64,000 bases of DNA from Malaya genurostris (Eukaryota; Arthropoda; Insecta; Diptera; Culicidae), in contig NC_080571.1 of NCBI RefSeq assembly GCF_030247185.1, positions 5,763,001-5,827,000 of the forward strand, read 5' to 3'. The notes beneath the pieces were generated by a model. It did no database searches. It was not told the origin of the DNA and saw nothing but the letters and a program-made list of their open reading frames with translations. Shown piece by piece: positions 24,401-35,948 of the stretch (position 1 is its first letter; every line of letters starts with the position of its first letter). Both the position numbers and the translations under genes were made by a program.

Positions 24401-25385
24401 ATCGACAGTGGTTAATTTCACTATGAAAAGTTTTCAATCCAGACTGAATCGCATACAAGCAAAACAAGATATTATGTATAGCAGGACTGAAGAATTTTCC
24501 TTCCCGAGAATACAACAAAATACAAATACTGTAAACTTCGACATGCCATCAACTCAAGAAATTGTATGTACTTTAACGAAAGCAAGAGCATATGCATTTG
24601 ATACTCTTATCAGTCTTGGAATTGATAAATTGGATATCGAATTTACAGATTCTCTTTCACTGCGACATTCGCGAACAAAACCAACTGATTTTGAATTCAT
24701 TTCTCTACAATGCTCCGGAAATAGTGCAATTGAACGAAACTTTGAAGCGTTAGATATAAACGATGTGGAAGAACTAATCCCTAATTCTGGAGGAGAGTTG
24801 AATTTGAAGAATTCGAAATGCTCAACAAGACATACATTCGCTATTAGAAACAAGAAAGGTACTGTGATTCATGTCAAGAAAAGTACGTTCCTATGGATTT
24901 TATCTAATGGCACTCAAAGATGCTCGAGTGATCGCTCTTATCGATTTCGAGAAACATCGGCAGTCAATGAAGCAGTTGTGCGTGAGGTTAATAAAGTATT
25001 TACTTCAATCCGCTGCGGAGAATGGATAGCGATGAAAGCAAACGAAGAAGTGTTCATAGTAAAAATATATGGTTTCAAATATTTGAGTGGAGACCGAACG
25101 TCGTATACTTTAACTGAAGCTCCAATACATGTACCTACAGGTACCACCGCAAAAGGTGTTGGGGTAATTGGAAATTACTTTACAATTGTTTGTTGTAAAA
25201 AGGATATTGTATTAGAATTAGATGAAGAATCCAACGAACGTACTCTAGACACAAAATACTATATCTCTCATTTGGAAAAGCCAGAAACTCACACTTATGG
25301 CATATTTTATAAATTAAACACATCGAAATACATTCGTGCACTTTTATTGGCTTCTGCTAATACAATAAATAAAAATATGATTTGA
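21450..25385 (+). pseudogene. P-like transposase with BED-like zinc finger (frame-disrupted)
   Basis: Readable exons: 21450-21856, 21939-22482, about 22485-22635, 22642-23344, 23841-24111 and 24170-25385. Most have clean GT-AG borders and matching phases. The second holds CPIC-x-H with SNFTSHVRNVH, a C2H2/BED-like finger rather than a THAP domain. The catalytic part has P-superfamily-like landmarks: PSIRTLQRDL, SEDATKINGALEYD, STDGDPRYVTAMM, DPTHTINKFRTRL and HSQTCESFFRAARS. A C-terminal beta-rich segment (GEWIAMKANEEVFIVKIYG) follows. Near 22482 a TAG is followed by a frame change, and at 22624-22631 a T8 run shifts frame again, so the gene is either broken or has an unresolved small intron. 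No initiating ATG exon was found. Confidence 0.75.
23454..23686. mobile_element. Small MITE in a transposase intron
   Basis: Imperfect inverted ends CTACCCAAGCAGCCAGAAGTTC and CCGAACTTTTGGTTAGTTGG bound a segment with repeated GTTCCGCG(C/T)GAACTT and CTTGCTGCTTAAG words. It sits within the intron at 23345-23840. Confidence 0.55.
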
Positions 25386-27047
25386 ATGAAACCTATATTG
25401 TTCTTCTTGTAACATAATTATTCCTTTTCTATTGGAATATTGCATTCATCGGCTGCTGATACACCTGCTTTGTTCGTTTCGCTCTCGAAAATTAATCCAG
25501 GAGAGTGCCAACATGGTAAGCTCCACGAAACAATGCGCGTCAAGGTAAAAATAGTACTGTGACCTGATGTCCTGAAATGAGAGTTATTTTTATATGAGAT
25601 GCACCAGATAAAATAGAAAAACAACTGCCGCTTTGGCTGTTTAATAAACTTAGTAAAAATGGCAATGTAAATGCTTTCGAAATGTATGTATAAAGCATTG
25701 ATAAAAATTCATTTATTTCTCACTGTAGTGCTAATTCAGTATATCTGTACAGTTGAATCTTTAGGAATATTTACTCAATGATTAAAGATCAATGAACTAG
25801 TACTTACCGAAGGATTTCGTTTGAAGAAAGAATTCACCAGATCGGTTGATATAGAATGAATTACTTCCGAACACTTCATCTTCAAAACAGCTAAATCGTT
25901 GTAGAATATTGTAAAAAATTGTCGTCGAGGAGTCAAATGTAGTTTTTGGACATTGCTAGGACAGAGATAAAAAGTGAGAAATTAATCCAAACTGGAAGTT
26001 GAAATTAGTCTGCGAGAAACCAAAAAGACGAAAAGGAGAAATCTAGTAAGTATGGATCAGAGTTTGATATAATTCCATTGATTCTCCGCAAACTCATTTC
26101 AGTTTCTAACTTTTATTACTTTGTTGAATCATGTTAACTTTCATTTGAAATACTTACGTGTTCAGTTTTAGAATAATCCACTACACTCAGGCCAGTGATA
26201 ACCCGTCTTGCCCGTGTATTGTTTGATTATTGTTTTATTTCGTATTTAAATCTTTTCGATAGTGATTTTTTTACATGTATTGTTCATTTTTATTTATATA
26301 GATTCCCGATGATAGTTTCACGGCGTCGCTACACTGATTCACTCCAGTACGAGAAAAATCGTTCTATCCCGAGAAATACACAAAATTTCTTCGCGAAGCA
26401 ATATGCTCACACGTTGAGAGCTTCACAGGTAGTCCACATACTACTATGATCAAAATAAACATGAATATAAACATAATAATAACAAAAAAAATCTATATAG
26501 ACCATATAAACATAATCCTGTTTGAGTAGTGAGTGCCAGGGTTACTATATTCACAGATTTTCCCTTAACAGCAAAAGATTTTTTATCTATTTCACTGATC
26601 AGATTTTGCGTTTCAAATCTCGGAATTTTACGGAATTCGCAAATTTATAGGAATATCTCATGAAACTGGCATATTTTTCAAACGTTTCTCACATATTTTT
26701 ACTGATTTGAAACGAAAATATCCGTCGCAGATATTTTGCATATTTTTCGAATTGAAACACATATTTTAAAATGGCAGCTCTGGTAAGTGCTTGATAGATT
26801 AAAAACAACACGTAAGCATTGTTGCCAAATCTAAATAAATAATGATTGTCATATTAATGGTTGCCAAATAGCTCGAAATTAGAATCAGTATTATGAGAAT
26901 TCGAGCAAAGATAGATTGGAAATTCTGGATTTGATGGAATTATTGAGGATTTTCTTAGATTTTTGGAAAGCTCTCATGAATGACGAAAAACTCGAAGGAA
27001 TAAGAAAATTTCAAGCAGATTTCGCTGAAAAGTCGCTGCAAATCAGA
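25386..27047. other. 3' non-coding part of the 7-kb transposon
   Basis: AT-rich sequence between the transposase stop and the right terminal repeat. A segment from about 26530 to 26780 resembles degraded repeat DNA. No coding exon recognised. Confidence 0.5.
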
Positions 27048-27356
27048 AGTGTCGTCCCCCTCGATTGGCAGCGGATAGTGAATAAAATTCAACCGGCAAA
27101 CGGCTGGTGAAGGATATTCAACCGAGATACGGCTGGAGAATTCAACCGGCAAACGGCTGGAGATATTCGACCGACAAAAACGGCGGGTGATAAATTAAAT
27201 AGAGGTATGTGTTTACATTAAAGTATCTAAGCTAGGAAGCCAGGTTTCGTTCGAATCTCAATTCGAAAGCTAGAAAAAAAAAATATCAGTTTTTCCTTTT
27301 TGTAATAATATTGAAAAAGTAGAGATTAACCTTCGTAAGGTAACTGCTCTACTAAA

Positions 27357-27602
27357 ATGACGCATCCATTTGTAGTCAATAAGAACGGGCATTGCAGATT
27401 GTGCAATGAACCCGACAATAAAGAAGATTTAGTGGCATGTGACGAATGTGACCGTTGGTTTCATTTGTCATGTGCTAAACTACTTAGAAGACCGGGAAAA
27501 TCTGAACGATGGTTATGTATTAAATGCAAAACCATCGAATCAGAAATTCTTAGCTTAAAAAAAGAGACTCTTCTCCCCATTCAGGGTTTGAAGAAATGTT
27601 GA
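27357..27602 (+). CDS. PHD-finger N-terminal part of BEL Gag
   Basis: The 81-residue ORF carries a full Cys4-His-Cys3 PHD finger: CRLCNEPD, CDECDRWFHLSC, then WLCIKC, followed by a short helical tail. PHD-type fingers at the start of Gag occur in some BEL/Pao elements of insects. The stop at 27600 overlaps the next ORF by 7 bases in another frame. Since the second frame is also open back through 27555-27595, with coiled-coil-like content, the two were probably one ORF separated by a frameshift in or after the A7 run near 27560, or use programmed frameshifting. Confidence 0.82.
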   Translation: MTHPFVVNKNGHCRLCNEPDNKEDLVACDECDRWFHLSCAKLLRRPGKSERWLCIKCKTIESEILSLKKETLLPIQGLKKC

Positions 27603-30600
27603 GAATCCAAAGGGATTCAATGAAAAATTTGGTGGATTCAATTAAAGAAATGAAAATTGAACCACAAGAGAATAATGTCTTGAGTATTCTCAAAAGGCAA
27701 TCCTTGATGGAGCTGCCGTATTTCGATGGCTCATACAAGGTATGGCCTCGTTTTAAAGCCACATTCGAAGAAACCACAAAAGAAGGTGGTTTCTCTCAAT
27801 TAGAAAATTTGAATCGTCTCCAAAAATATCTGAAAGGAGACGCCTTAAAATTAGTGAGTACCTTGCTCATTGATAAAGGCAATGCAGAGCTGATAATGAA
27901 AAAATTAAATCTGCGATTCGGAAGTCCAGAAATTATCTATTCCAATCTACTAAGTGATGTCCTTACTCAAAGGAATCCGAAGTTTGAATTACCTCAAACT
28001 GTCATAGACTTTATAACGTCTATTGACCGATTGGTTAATAATATGATTGTAATAAAACACGAAGAATATTTGAACGATCCAAGATTAATTCGTGATTTAG
28101 TGGCCAAGTTGCCAAGTAATCTACATCAACAATGGTTGAAATACATTGCTGATATAAAAGATTTAAGTGATGATAATATTTTCATCCCTAATTTAAAAGA
28201 TTTCAACGATTGGTTGAAACCCCATGAAAGATTGGCGACAATGCTACTCTCTGAAAAAAGTGAGAAGCCAATACGTAATGAACGAATACTCGTTCATGAA
28301 AAGAAAACAAATAATAGCGAAATTTCGCGGGTTAAAAGAGCTGTTATATATTTTGTATGTAAAGACAAACATAGAACAGTTGATTGTTCCAAATTTAAGG
28401 GGATGGACATTCATCAGAGATACACCTTGGTGAACAAACACGGATTATGTTACGCTTGTTGTACGTATAACAATCATAAAGCAAGTGAATGTAAATTGTT
28501 CAAAAAATGTGGCACGAATGAATGTCAAAAAAGACATCATTCATTACTACACAAGAACTTGAATAATGACGCCATGAATATGGACCGAGTTAATCTTCAT
28601 ACGAAGGCAAAAGATTCAATTTTATACCAAATTATTCCAGTTACTTTAGAAAACAAGAATAATAAGGTTCACACTTTCGCCTTTATTGATCCTGGATCAT
28701 CGGTAAGCCTAATTCGGGACGATATAAGGACAAAATTAAAAATTAAAGGGAGAAATAATCCATTAACCCTTTCGTGGACAAATGGGGAATTACAACAAGA
28801 AATGGAAAGTGTAGAAATATCTGTGAAAATATCAGGGAAAGATAAGAAACCATACATCCTCAAACATATCAGGAGTGTATCGGAATTAAGTCTTCCTTCA
28901 CAGTCGCTCAAGGTTCAGGAACTAAAACAAAGATATCCTTACATCAGTGATATTGATTTGCAGGCTTACAATAATGCTACTCCGACGTTACTATTAGGTT
29001 TGCCACATTCATACCTAATAGTTTCAGATGAAATTAAAACCGGTAAATTCAATGAGCCAGTTGCACAAAAGAGCAAGCTTGGTTGGATTTTATCAGGACG
29101 GGTACTGGGTAAACCAAATCGTAACAATCATGTTATGATGAATAAAGAAATTATCACAGTAGAATCTATTAACAGAAAGATGGAAGAATACTTTAGCACA
29201 GAAGCATTCGGAGTGATGGTGCCGAAGAAGACATTAGTGTCAAAGGAAACTAGTAGAGCTAGCTCCATCATGAATGACACAATAAAATATAAAGAAGGAA
29301 GCTATGAAATTGGCTTACTTTGGAAGGATGACAATGTCCAATTCCCAAACAGTTTTAATGCTGCCCTAAAAAGGTTACAGTATCAAGAGAAAAAGATGCT
29401 CAAGAATTCTGAGTTAAAAAATTGGTACATAAACAAAATAGAAGAATATGTACAAAAAGGTTATGCGCGAAAGCTTACGCTGTCAGAGGCAGGCGAGTAT
29501 AATCCAAAAATTTTTTATCTGCCTCACTTTACAGTAGTGAATCAAAATAAGTTACCAATAAAACCTAGATTGGTGTTTGACGCGGCTGCGAAGGTAAACG
29601 GAGAATCATTGAACACAAAATTATTGTCCGGGCCTGATGCAACTGCTTCCTTGTTAGGAATACTAATAAGGTTTAGAGAAGGTATTTTTGCTATAACCGG
29701 TGATATACAAGAAATGTTTCACCAAGTAAGAATACGAAAAGAGGATCAAAACGCTCAAAGGTTTTTATTTAGAACAGACTTTGAAGCTGATCCCCATATA
29801 TACGTTATGCAAGTAATGACATTTGGCGCTACTTGCTCACCAGCATGTGCGCAATTTGTAAAAAATACAAACGCACGAATTTTTCAAGAGACAAAACCAG
29901 ATGCTGTTAGAGAAATAGAAAAGAATCACTATGTGGATGACTATCTCGATAGCTTCGAGAGTGTTGAAGCAGCATCAAAGGTGATAAATGAGGTCATTGA
30001 AATCCATAGACATGGGCATTTCAATATAGGCAGCTTTATTTCAAATTCGAAAAGGCTGCTGGAAAATATTCCGAAAGAAAATAGATCAGACGATAAAACA
30101 AAGTTGCTCGGAAATGATGAAGAATCATATGAGAAAGTGTTAGGAGTATTTTGTGAAACCGATACCGACTATCTTAGATACAAGGTCAAAATTCCTAAAG
30201 AACAAGAATTTACTAAACGTCAATTACTTTCGCAAAGTATGAGCGTTTATGACCCCTTAGGTCTACTGTCAAACATTACCGTCCAATCACGAGTTTTAAT
30301 ACAAGAACTTTGGAAAACCGGAATAGGATGGGACGAACCAGTTCCAGTTGAAATCAAGGAAAACTGGCAAAATTGGTTAACAAGACTCGAAAAGGTAAAA
30401 TCATTAAGAATACCGCGTTCTTACTGTCAGTTGCCGAATCCCACTGAGCAGGAGCTAGCAGCTTCTATTGAAAGACAATGTGATAACGCTATTCTTGAAA
30501 TTCAAGCAATCGCGCGTCAGAAAAGAAGCAGAGGAATACTCGGATTCCTTAAAGATCTCCTTTTTGGGGGCGACGATGTGGAAGAAGAATTGAAATCGTT

Positions 30601-31810
30601 GCGAATTCATGAGGAACAGAAACTTCATGAAATTTCTCAAACGATGAAAATTCTAAACGAAAAGGCAAAGGTTATGGGCAACGATCTGAATCAAAGGATA
30701 TACCATTTGAATACAGGCATGATATCCTTAAAAGAACGGTATTCTATCACGCAGATTGAAGTATTCTCCAGGAAACTTCTTGAAGCAACGATGTTAGCAT
30801 CTCAGTTAGCTGAAGGAATAATTCAAAAATATCGTTCAATTCGTCAAGATCCTTTGAATAAAAACGAATTGGAGGAAGTGTTCAACAGTATTAAGAAAAA
30901 ACTACCTGCGGGTTATACAATCCTGCGGGACCCACTTGCTATTAAATTCGGAGTAAAACTTTGCAATAACTCCATAAATATTTTAATGGAGAATGTAATA
31001 ATAAATAAGGATAACTTTGAAGTATTCAAAGTTATACCAGTTCCAAGTAATGGAAGCGTGATTGAAGTAGATAATCCAATAATCGCTATCAACCATTTGG
31101 AAGAATTCTTTTATAATAATGAAAACTTGATTCAATTTAACGAGAGCCACTATCTGGTAAATCAACCTATACTGACAAAAACAGTTGACTGCGTTGCGGC
31201 TGCCATCCTTCATAAGGTTACAAAAGAAAAATGTTTGTCGAAAAAGCTAAATGAAACTTATATTCAGCTAATACCAATGAACAATCAAAATACGGTTGTT
31301 TATATAACAAACGAACCAAGGAACATAATTGTCCATTGTGATAATGTGATTATAAATCCTCCGTACAAGGTTGCTATGGTGGAATTAACTTCCGATTGTA
31401 AAATTTTGGCAAAAAAGCAGGTTTGGTATGCACAAATTACAGGCGTAAACTATAGAACTAAATCATTCTTTAAATCTATCGATCAGTTACCTTACGAAAT
31501 TGAAGTTAATCAAAAGAAATTAGTTAAAAGTAACATGACGTTACCTAAAAATCCGTATGAAGAAGTAAATATCATAGATGAAAGGGTTTTAGAAAACCGT
31601 CCATATGAAAAACATTTATATGCTTTAGGAGGAGCGACTAGTACAATCATAATTACGTTAATCATTATATTCTGTTACATATATTTTAGAAGAAATAGAA
31701 GACAGAGTAGCAATTGTAATAATCAACAAAACATGTTAGAAATGCCACAGTCACTTATAAGTATGCTACAAATGAGGAGATCTAATCTAAATGAAGAATC
31801 AATCATGTAA
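27596..31810 (+). CDS. BEL/Pao Gag-protease-RT polyprotein fused to an envelope-like protein
   Basis: Uninterrupted 1404-residue ORF. Residues ~40-215 are a DUF1759-type Gag. Cys/His clusters at ~255-325 (CYACCTYNNHKASEC) are nucleocapsid-like. FIDPGSSVSLI near 365 is the aspartic protease site. The reverse transcriptase spans ~640-800 (KPRLVFDAAAKVN, TGDIQEMFHQV, YVDD). The pol segment stops near residue 953, where RNase H should begin, and passes directly into an envelope-type region: a furin-like RQKR near 975, an adjacent hydrophobic Gly-rich stretch (GILGFLKDLLFGG), long helices, Cys residues, and a transmembrane helix near 1350-1366 followed by a basic tail. RNase H, integrase and the envelope N-terminus with signal peptide are missing, though the frame is preserved. 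Confidence 0.9.
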   Translation: MLRIQRDSMKNLVDSIKEMKIEPQENNVLSILKRQSLMELPYFDGSYKVWPRFKATFEETTKEGGFSQLENLNRLQKYLKGDALKLVSTLLIDKGNAELIMKKLNLRFGSPEIIYSNLLSDVLTQRNPKFELPQTVIDFITSIDRLVNNMIVIKHEEYLNDPRLIRDLVAKLPSNLHQQWLKYIADIKDLSDDNIFIPNLKDFNDWLKPHERLATMLLSEKSEKPIRNERILVHEKKTNNSEISRVKRAVIYFVCKDKHRTVDCSKFKGMDIHQRYTLVNKHGLCYACCTYNNHKASECKLFKKCGTNECQKRHHSLLHKNLNNDAMNMDRVNLHTKAKDSILYQIIPVTLENKNNKVHTFAFIDPGSSVSLIRDDIRTKLKIKGRNNPLTLSWTNGELQQEMESVEISVKISGKDKKPYILKHIRSVSELSLPSQSLKVQELKQRYPYISDIDLQAYNNATPTLLLGLPHSYLIVSDEIKTGKFNEPVAQKSKLGWILSGRVLGKPNRNNHVMMNKEIITVESINRKMEEYFSTEAFGVMVPKKTLVSKETSRASSIMNDTIKYKEGSYEIGLLWKDDNVQFPNSFNAALKRLQYQEKKMLKNSELKNWYINKIEEYVQKGYARKLTLSEAGEYNPKIFYLPHFTVVNQNKLPIKPRLVFDAAAKVNGESLNTKLLSGPDATASLLGILIRFREGIFAITGDIQEMFHQVRIRKEDQNAQRFLFRTDFEADPHIYVMQVMTFGATCSPACAQFVKNTNARIFQETKPDAVREIEKNHYVDDYLDSFESVEAASKVINEVIEIHRHGHFNIGSFISNSKRLLENIPKENRSDDKTKLLGNDEESYEKVLGVFCETDTDYLRYKVKIPKEQEFTKRQLLSQSMSVYDPLGLLSNITVQSRVLIQELWKTGIGWDEPVPVEIKENWQNWLTRLEKVKSLRIPRSYCQLPNPTEQELAASIERQCDNAILEIQAIARQKRSRGILGFLKDLLFGGDDVEEELKSLRIHEEQKLHEISQTMKILNEKAKVMGNDLNQRIYHLNTGMISLKERYSITQIEVFSRKLLEATMLASQLAEGIIQKYRSIRQDPLNKNELEEVFNSIKKKLPAGYTILRDPLAIKFGVKLCNNSINILMENVIINKDNFEVFKVIPVPSNGSVIEVDNPIIAINHLEEFFYNNENLIQFNESHYLVNQPILTKTVDCVAAAILHKVTKEKCLSKKLNETYIQLIPMNNQNTVVYITNEPRNIIVHCDNVIINPPYKVAMVELTSDCKILAKKQVWYAQITGVNYRTKSFFKSIDQLPYEIEVNQKKLVKSNMTLPKNPYEEVNIIDERVLENRPYEKHLYALGGATSTIIITLIIIFCYIYFRRNRRQSSNCNNQQNMLEMPQSLISMLQMRRSNLNEESIM

Positions 31811-31862
31811 CAATTGAGTTAAATCGGTAAATCACCACGCGGATGATTTACGGGCCCCGGAA

Positions 31863-32397
31863 TGTCGCGGACGCTCGAATTAATTTTAATATTTATGGAA
31901 GATTTCTTCTGACGAGACGGCCGTAAGTAGAATCGTAAAATCAGGCCGATCCTAGAATAATAGGCTGAGTTATAAAATTTGTATAATGTTTTGTTAGGAT
32001 GTAGCGTTTAGACAAAATCGGCGCACAGTATAGACAGGAAATAAATATATTATTTCTTTTGCATCTCCTCTGAATGGGAAAACCCATATCAATTGGTCTC
32101 TATTGAGACGCGCAAAGATAAAGGTAAATCAGCAGGTAAAATTAGCATATTTGTCTGTCCCTTTTGAGGTTTGAAGTGTAGTAATAGAATAAGAAAAGTG
32201 TACATATAGATGTAAGATGGAAATAATAAAGTAGTCTGTTTTTAGTTAGGAAACAACTCGTGTTTCTTTTTGACGATAAGAAAGAAATCCCTTCGTTTGG
32301 AAGGAGCTCGTTTTCCACAAGGGAAAACGAGAGTTAAAAAAAATATAAAAAAATCCCTACTTCGTGTAGGAAGAAATTTTCAGTTGGAAAATTTAAA
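31863..32397 (+). repeat. 3' LTR of the BEL/Pao element
   Basis: Starts TGTCGCGGACGC and ends GGAAAATTTAAA, followed by the target duplication ACTAC. A GC-rich tract with purines (GGGCCCCGGAA) directly precedes it, in the position of the plus-strand primer. Nearly identical to the 5' LTR. Confidence 0.93.
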
Positions 32398-33588
32398 ACT
32401 ACCAACACAATAAAAAATAGTCTAGATGAACAACGTTGAGTCAAATAAATGGTTACCTTCCAACATCGCGAAAAAGTTAAATATATTATCAACGTAATCC
32501 AATAATTTATAGTGACGATTCATTTTCAAATATTTTGATGAAATCAGGCATCCCTGCAAGCAGCTGATCGGTGTTGACAAACGAGGGGAAACCAACTAGG
32601 AAAAAAACTTTTACATAACACAAGGGGTGTACCGATAGTAAATAGTTCGCGCAGTACAATATAGGTGGAACTAGTGCATCACGAAAAATTATTTTTATAA
32701 GAATTTACTCATACTGTCATGTCTGTTAGTCTGTGGTGTTTGTGCCACCTCATATATTTTGGGCCGTCTAACAAACTTTTGGATTTAACCGACGTTAAGT
32801 AACTTATATTGCATAAATTTGAAGCTAATTACCAATCGGAGAAGTATTTTCCAAAGAGATAATATTATTTTGGTAGATATTTTTACAATCAGTTGTTAAA
32901 ATTTGGCAGTCTATTGGTATCTACGGATTACGGAAAATTAAGAGGAGGTTGAATTTTCGCAATCATTTTTCATAAGATATTACATCTCAAATACGACGAG
33001 TTTTGCATGTGTAATGAAGTAAGCCAACAATTACAAACTATTTGAAGTATGAATTATGAAAATAAAAACAAAGCCATCTTTTATAATTAAAAATTACATC
33101 ATGTCCAGCCGTTCTAATGGCTCTAAATGTTATCGAAAGAACTATTAAGATTACTTCTTTGCAAATCGAAGGTAAAAATCATCAGTTTAGTGAAAATCCC
33201 AAATAATTTGATTTGCTTCGTCCACTTTTCGCTGTGCGAAAATCGTTCGAGAATAATGTTCGGAACTGTGCTAAATAGCATAGAGAATTCTACAATTTGG
33301 TCCTTCTAAAAAGCAGAAATGAATCCTGTACAGCATCTTGATAGTTTCTTGCAATGAAATATGCAAATCCGAAATGAGATAATCGACGTCAAAATTCTAG
33401 TAATGAAAAGGGGGAAAGTTTCACAATTCACACAATTGATCAACTATCAATTCGAATTCGAAAGTATAAAGAAATCGTGTCAGTTTTATTCGTATTCACG
33501 ACATCCAGTTATGTCTCTGACATTACACACCCGTACTTTTTTTTCTAAGTGTGTACATAACTTTTGTTTGTTCATTAATATAATTCGA

Positions 33589-33837
33589 TAGTCCCACGAC
33601 AAAAGGGCCTAACTGCAAGTGAGAGTCTCTCTTTGTGTACTTTTTCTTTTGATTGTTACGGAGCCATTACTGCAATTTATCCAAAGTTTCCAATATGAAT
33701 CGAAAGCTTGTGGGTTTACTTTGAAAGTTTTGCGAAGAGTTAGGCGTCAAATATAAAATTAGTGCGGTAAATCGTGAAAGAAAAAGTAAACAAAGAGAAA
33801 CTGTCATTTGCAGTTAGGCCCTTTTGTCGTGGGACTG
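33589..33837. mobile_element. MITE with AGTCCCACGAC ends
   Basis: The left end AGTCCCACGACAAAAGGGCC pairs with the right end GGCCCTTTTGTCGTGGGACT, and pairing continues through CTAACTGCAAGTGA. TCGA flanks both sides (33585-33588 and 33838-33841), a possible 4-bp target duplication. No ORF. Confidence 0.78.
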
Positions 33838-33926
33838 TCGAATTCACGAATTTGTATTTGGCGGTGAAATTCGTATAGGAAACAAATAATTCATGGAACT
33901 GGCAGTAATTATTGAGACATGTATAA

Positions 33927-34170
33927 TATCATAAATCAAATAAACATAGATTTCCGACTGTACGGTGACACTAACAGCACCTCTAGTGAGAAACGGGTGC
34001 ACTTTTTTCCATTAGCTACTGTGGTTTTGTTACATGCGCAGGCAACTTTATGCATGCATATTAGGAGCATTTACGCACCCATTCTCCACCAGACGGTGCT
34101 TTTGCTGTCACGGGTTGCTCAACTACATTAGTATTACACTGGGAAATCTATGTTTATTTGATTTATGATA
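33927..34170. mobile_element. MITE family M1, copy 1 (perfect 29-bp TIR)
   Basis: Perfect inverted ends starting TATCATAAATCAAATAAACA enclose 244 bp. The interior (GTGAGAAACGGGTGCAC, TTAGGAGCATTTACGCACCC) is shared with a second copy at 50253-50492, confirming a mobile family. Confidence 0.85.
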
Positions 34171-34462
34171 ATATACAGACATGTGCTATAAACTTTACAT
34201 TATACGTTATTTCATAAGGTCACATAAACCAATATTCCCATCTTTCTAATTAGTACCAGATATGTAACGAACATTATTATAATGCAGATGTTGTCGAAAA
34301 AGACAGTAAACAAAGGGAATCTGTCAACTACTTTTAGGTCCTTTCGGAATGTTTACGTCGATTATTTTACGTAAACATCATGGTAAACATGATGTAAACA
34401 TAAAGTCGTTGCTTTCCGGCAATACATATGGTTTAGTTTAGATTGATAATTAAAAACTAGAA

Positions 34463-35948
34463 ATGCTCAAACGATTGTCTCCCAAATATTTTAGTAGTAA
34501 TGTTCGCTGCATATATCACTTATCAAGAATTAAAGATATATCAGTTGGAAAACACAAGGATGGAGACAAAATTCAATTGAAGGTAAGATACAGTTCATAG
34601 TCCTAACATAATATGTGAAATCTGAACGATAATGTCTAATTATTACCAGGGCTGGGTCAAAACAATTCGAAAAATGAAGGATAACGTATTTTTGGATCTT
34701 AATGACGGCAGTTGTGCGACGAACTTTCAACTTGCTTTAAGTAAATCGTTATTGCGTGAAACTGCGTATGGTTCATCTGTGGACGTGTGCGGAACTCTTG
34801 AACGAACAGCGAAGAATCAACAGGAGCTAAAGGTTGACAAACTTCGTGAACTGGGAAAATGTCCTTTATCTGAGGGATATCCTTTCTACCCAAAAAAATC
34901 CTACGCACCGGATTACATTCGCAATTACCTACATCTACGACCTCAAAATAGTACGATAAGTTCTACGTTGCGAGTTAGACATCACGCGGTAAAGTGTTTC
35001 ACAAATCATCTGGAAAAGGAAGGATTTTTTCAAATGCATACTCCAATTATCACGTCCAACGATTGCGAGGGAGCAGGTGAAGCTTTTCTGGTTAAACCAG
35101 CCAGTAGGCAATTACTACAGATGATATCAAAGAAGGACGTTCCCCTGGAAGAGCGTTATTTCGATGGACCGTCCTTTCTAACTGTTTCAGGTCAACTTCA
35201 CCTGGAAGCGTTGGCTCATGGCTTAGGTAAAGTCTATAGTTTTGGTCCAACATTTCGGGCAGAAAACTGCAAATCACCAATTCACCTCAGTGAGTTTTAT
35301 ATGTTGGAACTAGAAGAAGCATTTTTGGATTCATTGGAAGAATTGTCCAATAGAATCGAATCATTAGTGAAATCAGCGACCAAATCGTTATTGGATGTTG
35401 CTGTCGAAGATGTGGCTCTGGTTAGGGAAAAGTCAACAACCTTCACCATAGAAGAAAGTTTTGCATGGTTAGAAAAACCTTTTCCTCGAATAAGTTTTAG
35501 GGAGGCCATAAATGTGCTCCAACAGAACAAATCTAAACTGAAAGGAACAATCCAACCGGAAAACGGAATTAACAAAGAACAGGAATTATTTCTTGTCCAT
35601 CACTTTCAGAGTCCAGTTTTTGTTCTAAGCTGGCCGAAGTTGATCAAATCATTTTATATGCGGGAATGTGAACACGATTCGGATCTGGTGGATGCTTTGG
35701 ATTTTCTCGTTCCTCACGTAGGAGAACTGGCAGGTGGTAGCATTCGTGAGAACAATTACAGCAAATTGGAGGCTAGACTTCCTGATCATGATTCATTGCG
35801 ATGGTATCTCGAACTACGCAAGTTTGGGTCAATAACAACTGGTGGATTTGGGCTCGGGCTTGAACGTTACCTTTCTTGGGTGCTGAATGTGCACAATGTG
35901 AAAGACGTGATAGCATTCCCACGGTGGGCACATAATTGTGCAATGTAA
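34463..35948 (+). CDS. NARS2: Mitochondrial asparaginyl-tRNA synthetase
   Basis: Class IIb aminoacyl-tRNA synthetase that charges mitochondrial tRNA-Asn. Two exons, 34463-34582 and 34650-35948, join in phase 0 (AAG|GTAAGA and TTACCAG|GGC), giving 472 residues, close to human NARS2. Residues 1-35 are basic and Ser-rich, fitting a mitochondrial presequence. The OB-fold anticodon-binding domain starts at GWVKTIRKMKDNVFLDLNDG (~41-60). The catalytic core shows FFQMHTPIITSNDCEGAGEAF (motif 1 region, ~165-185), FRAENCKSPIHLSEFYMLE (motif 2, ~240) and GGFGLGLERYLSWVL (motif 3, ~440). The exon 1 ATG adds the presequence; the internal ATG at 34632 lies in the intron. An AATAAA follows at 35975. Confidence 0.95.

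Larger units (their letters stand above)
32403..34462. other. Intergenic region upstream of NARS2
   Basis: AT-rich, with two MITEs (33589-33837 and 33927-34170) and a segment near 33475-33540 (GTCAGTTTTATTCGTATTCACG...) that reappears inverted near 40133-40205. A short stretch at 34300-34350 resembles the end of the 33589 MITE. The NARS2 promoter should lie in the last few hundred bases. Confidence 0.55.

Noticed and set aside
27357..27602. Host PHD-finger chromatin gene
   Set aside because: It lies between the LTRs, just before Gag, and PHD fingers occur in BEL/Pao Gag proteins.
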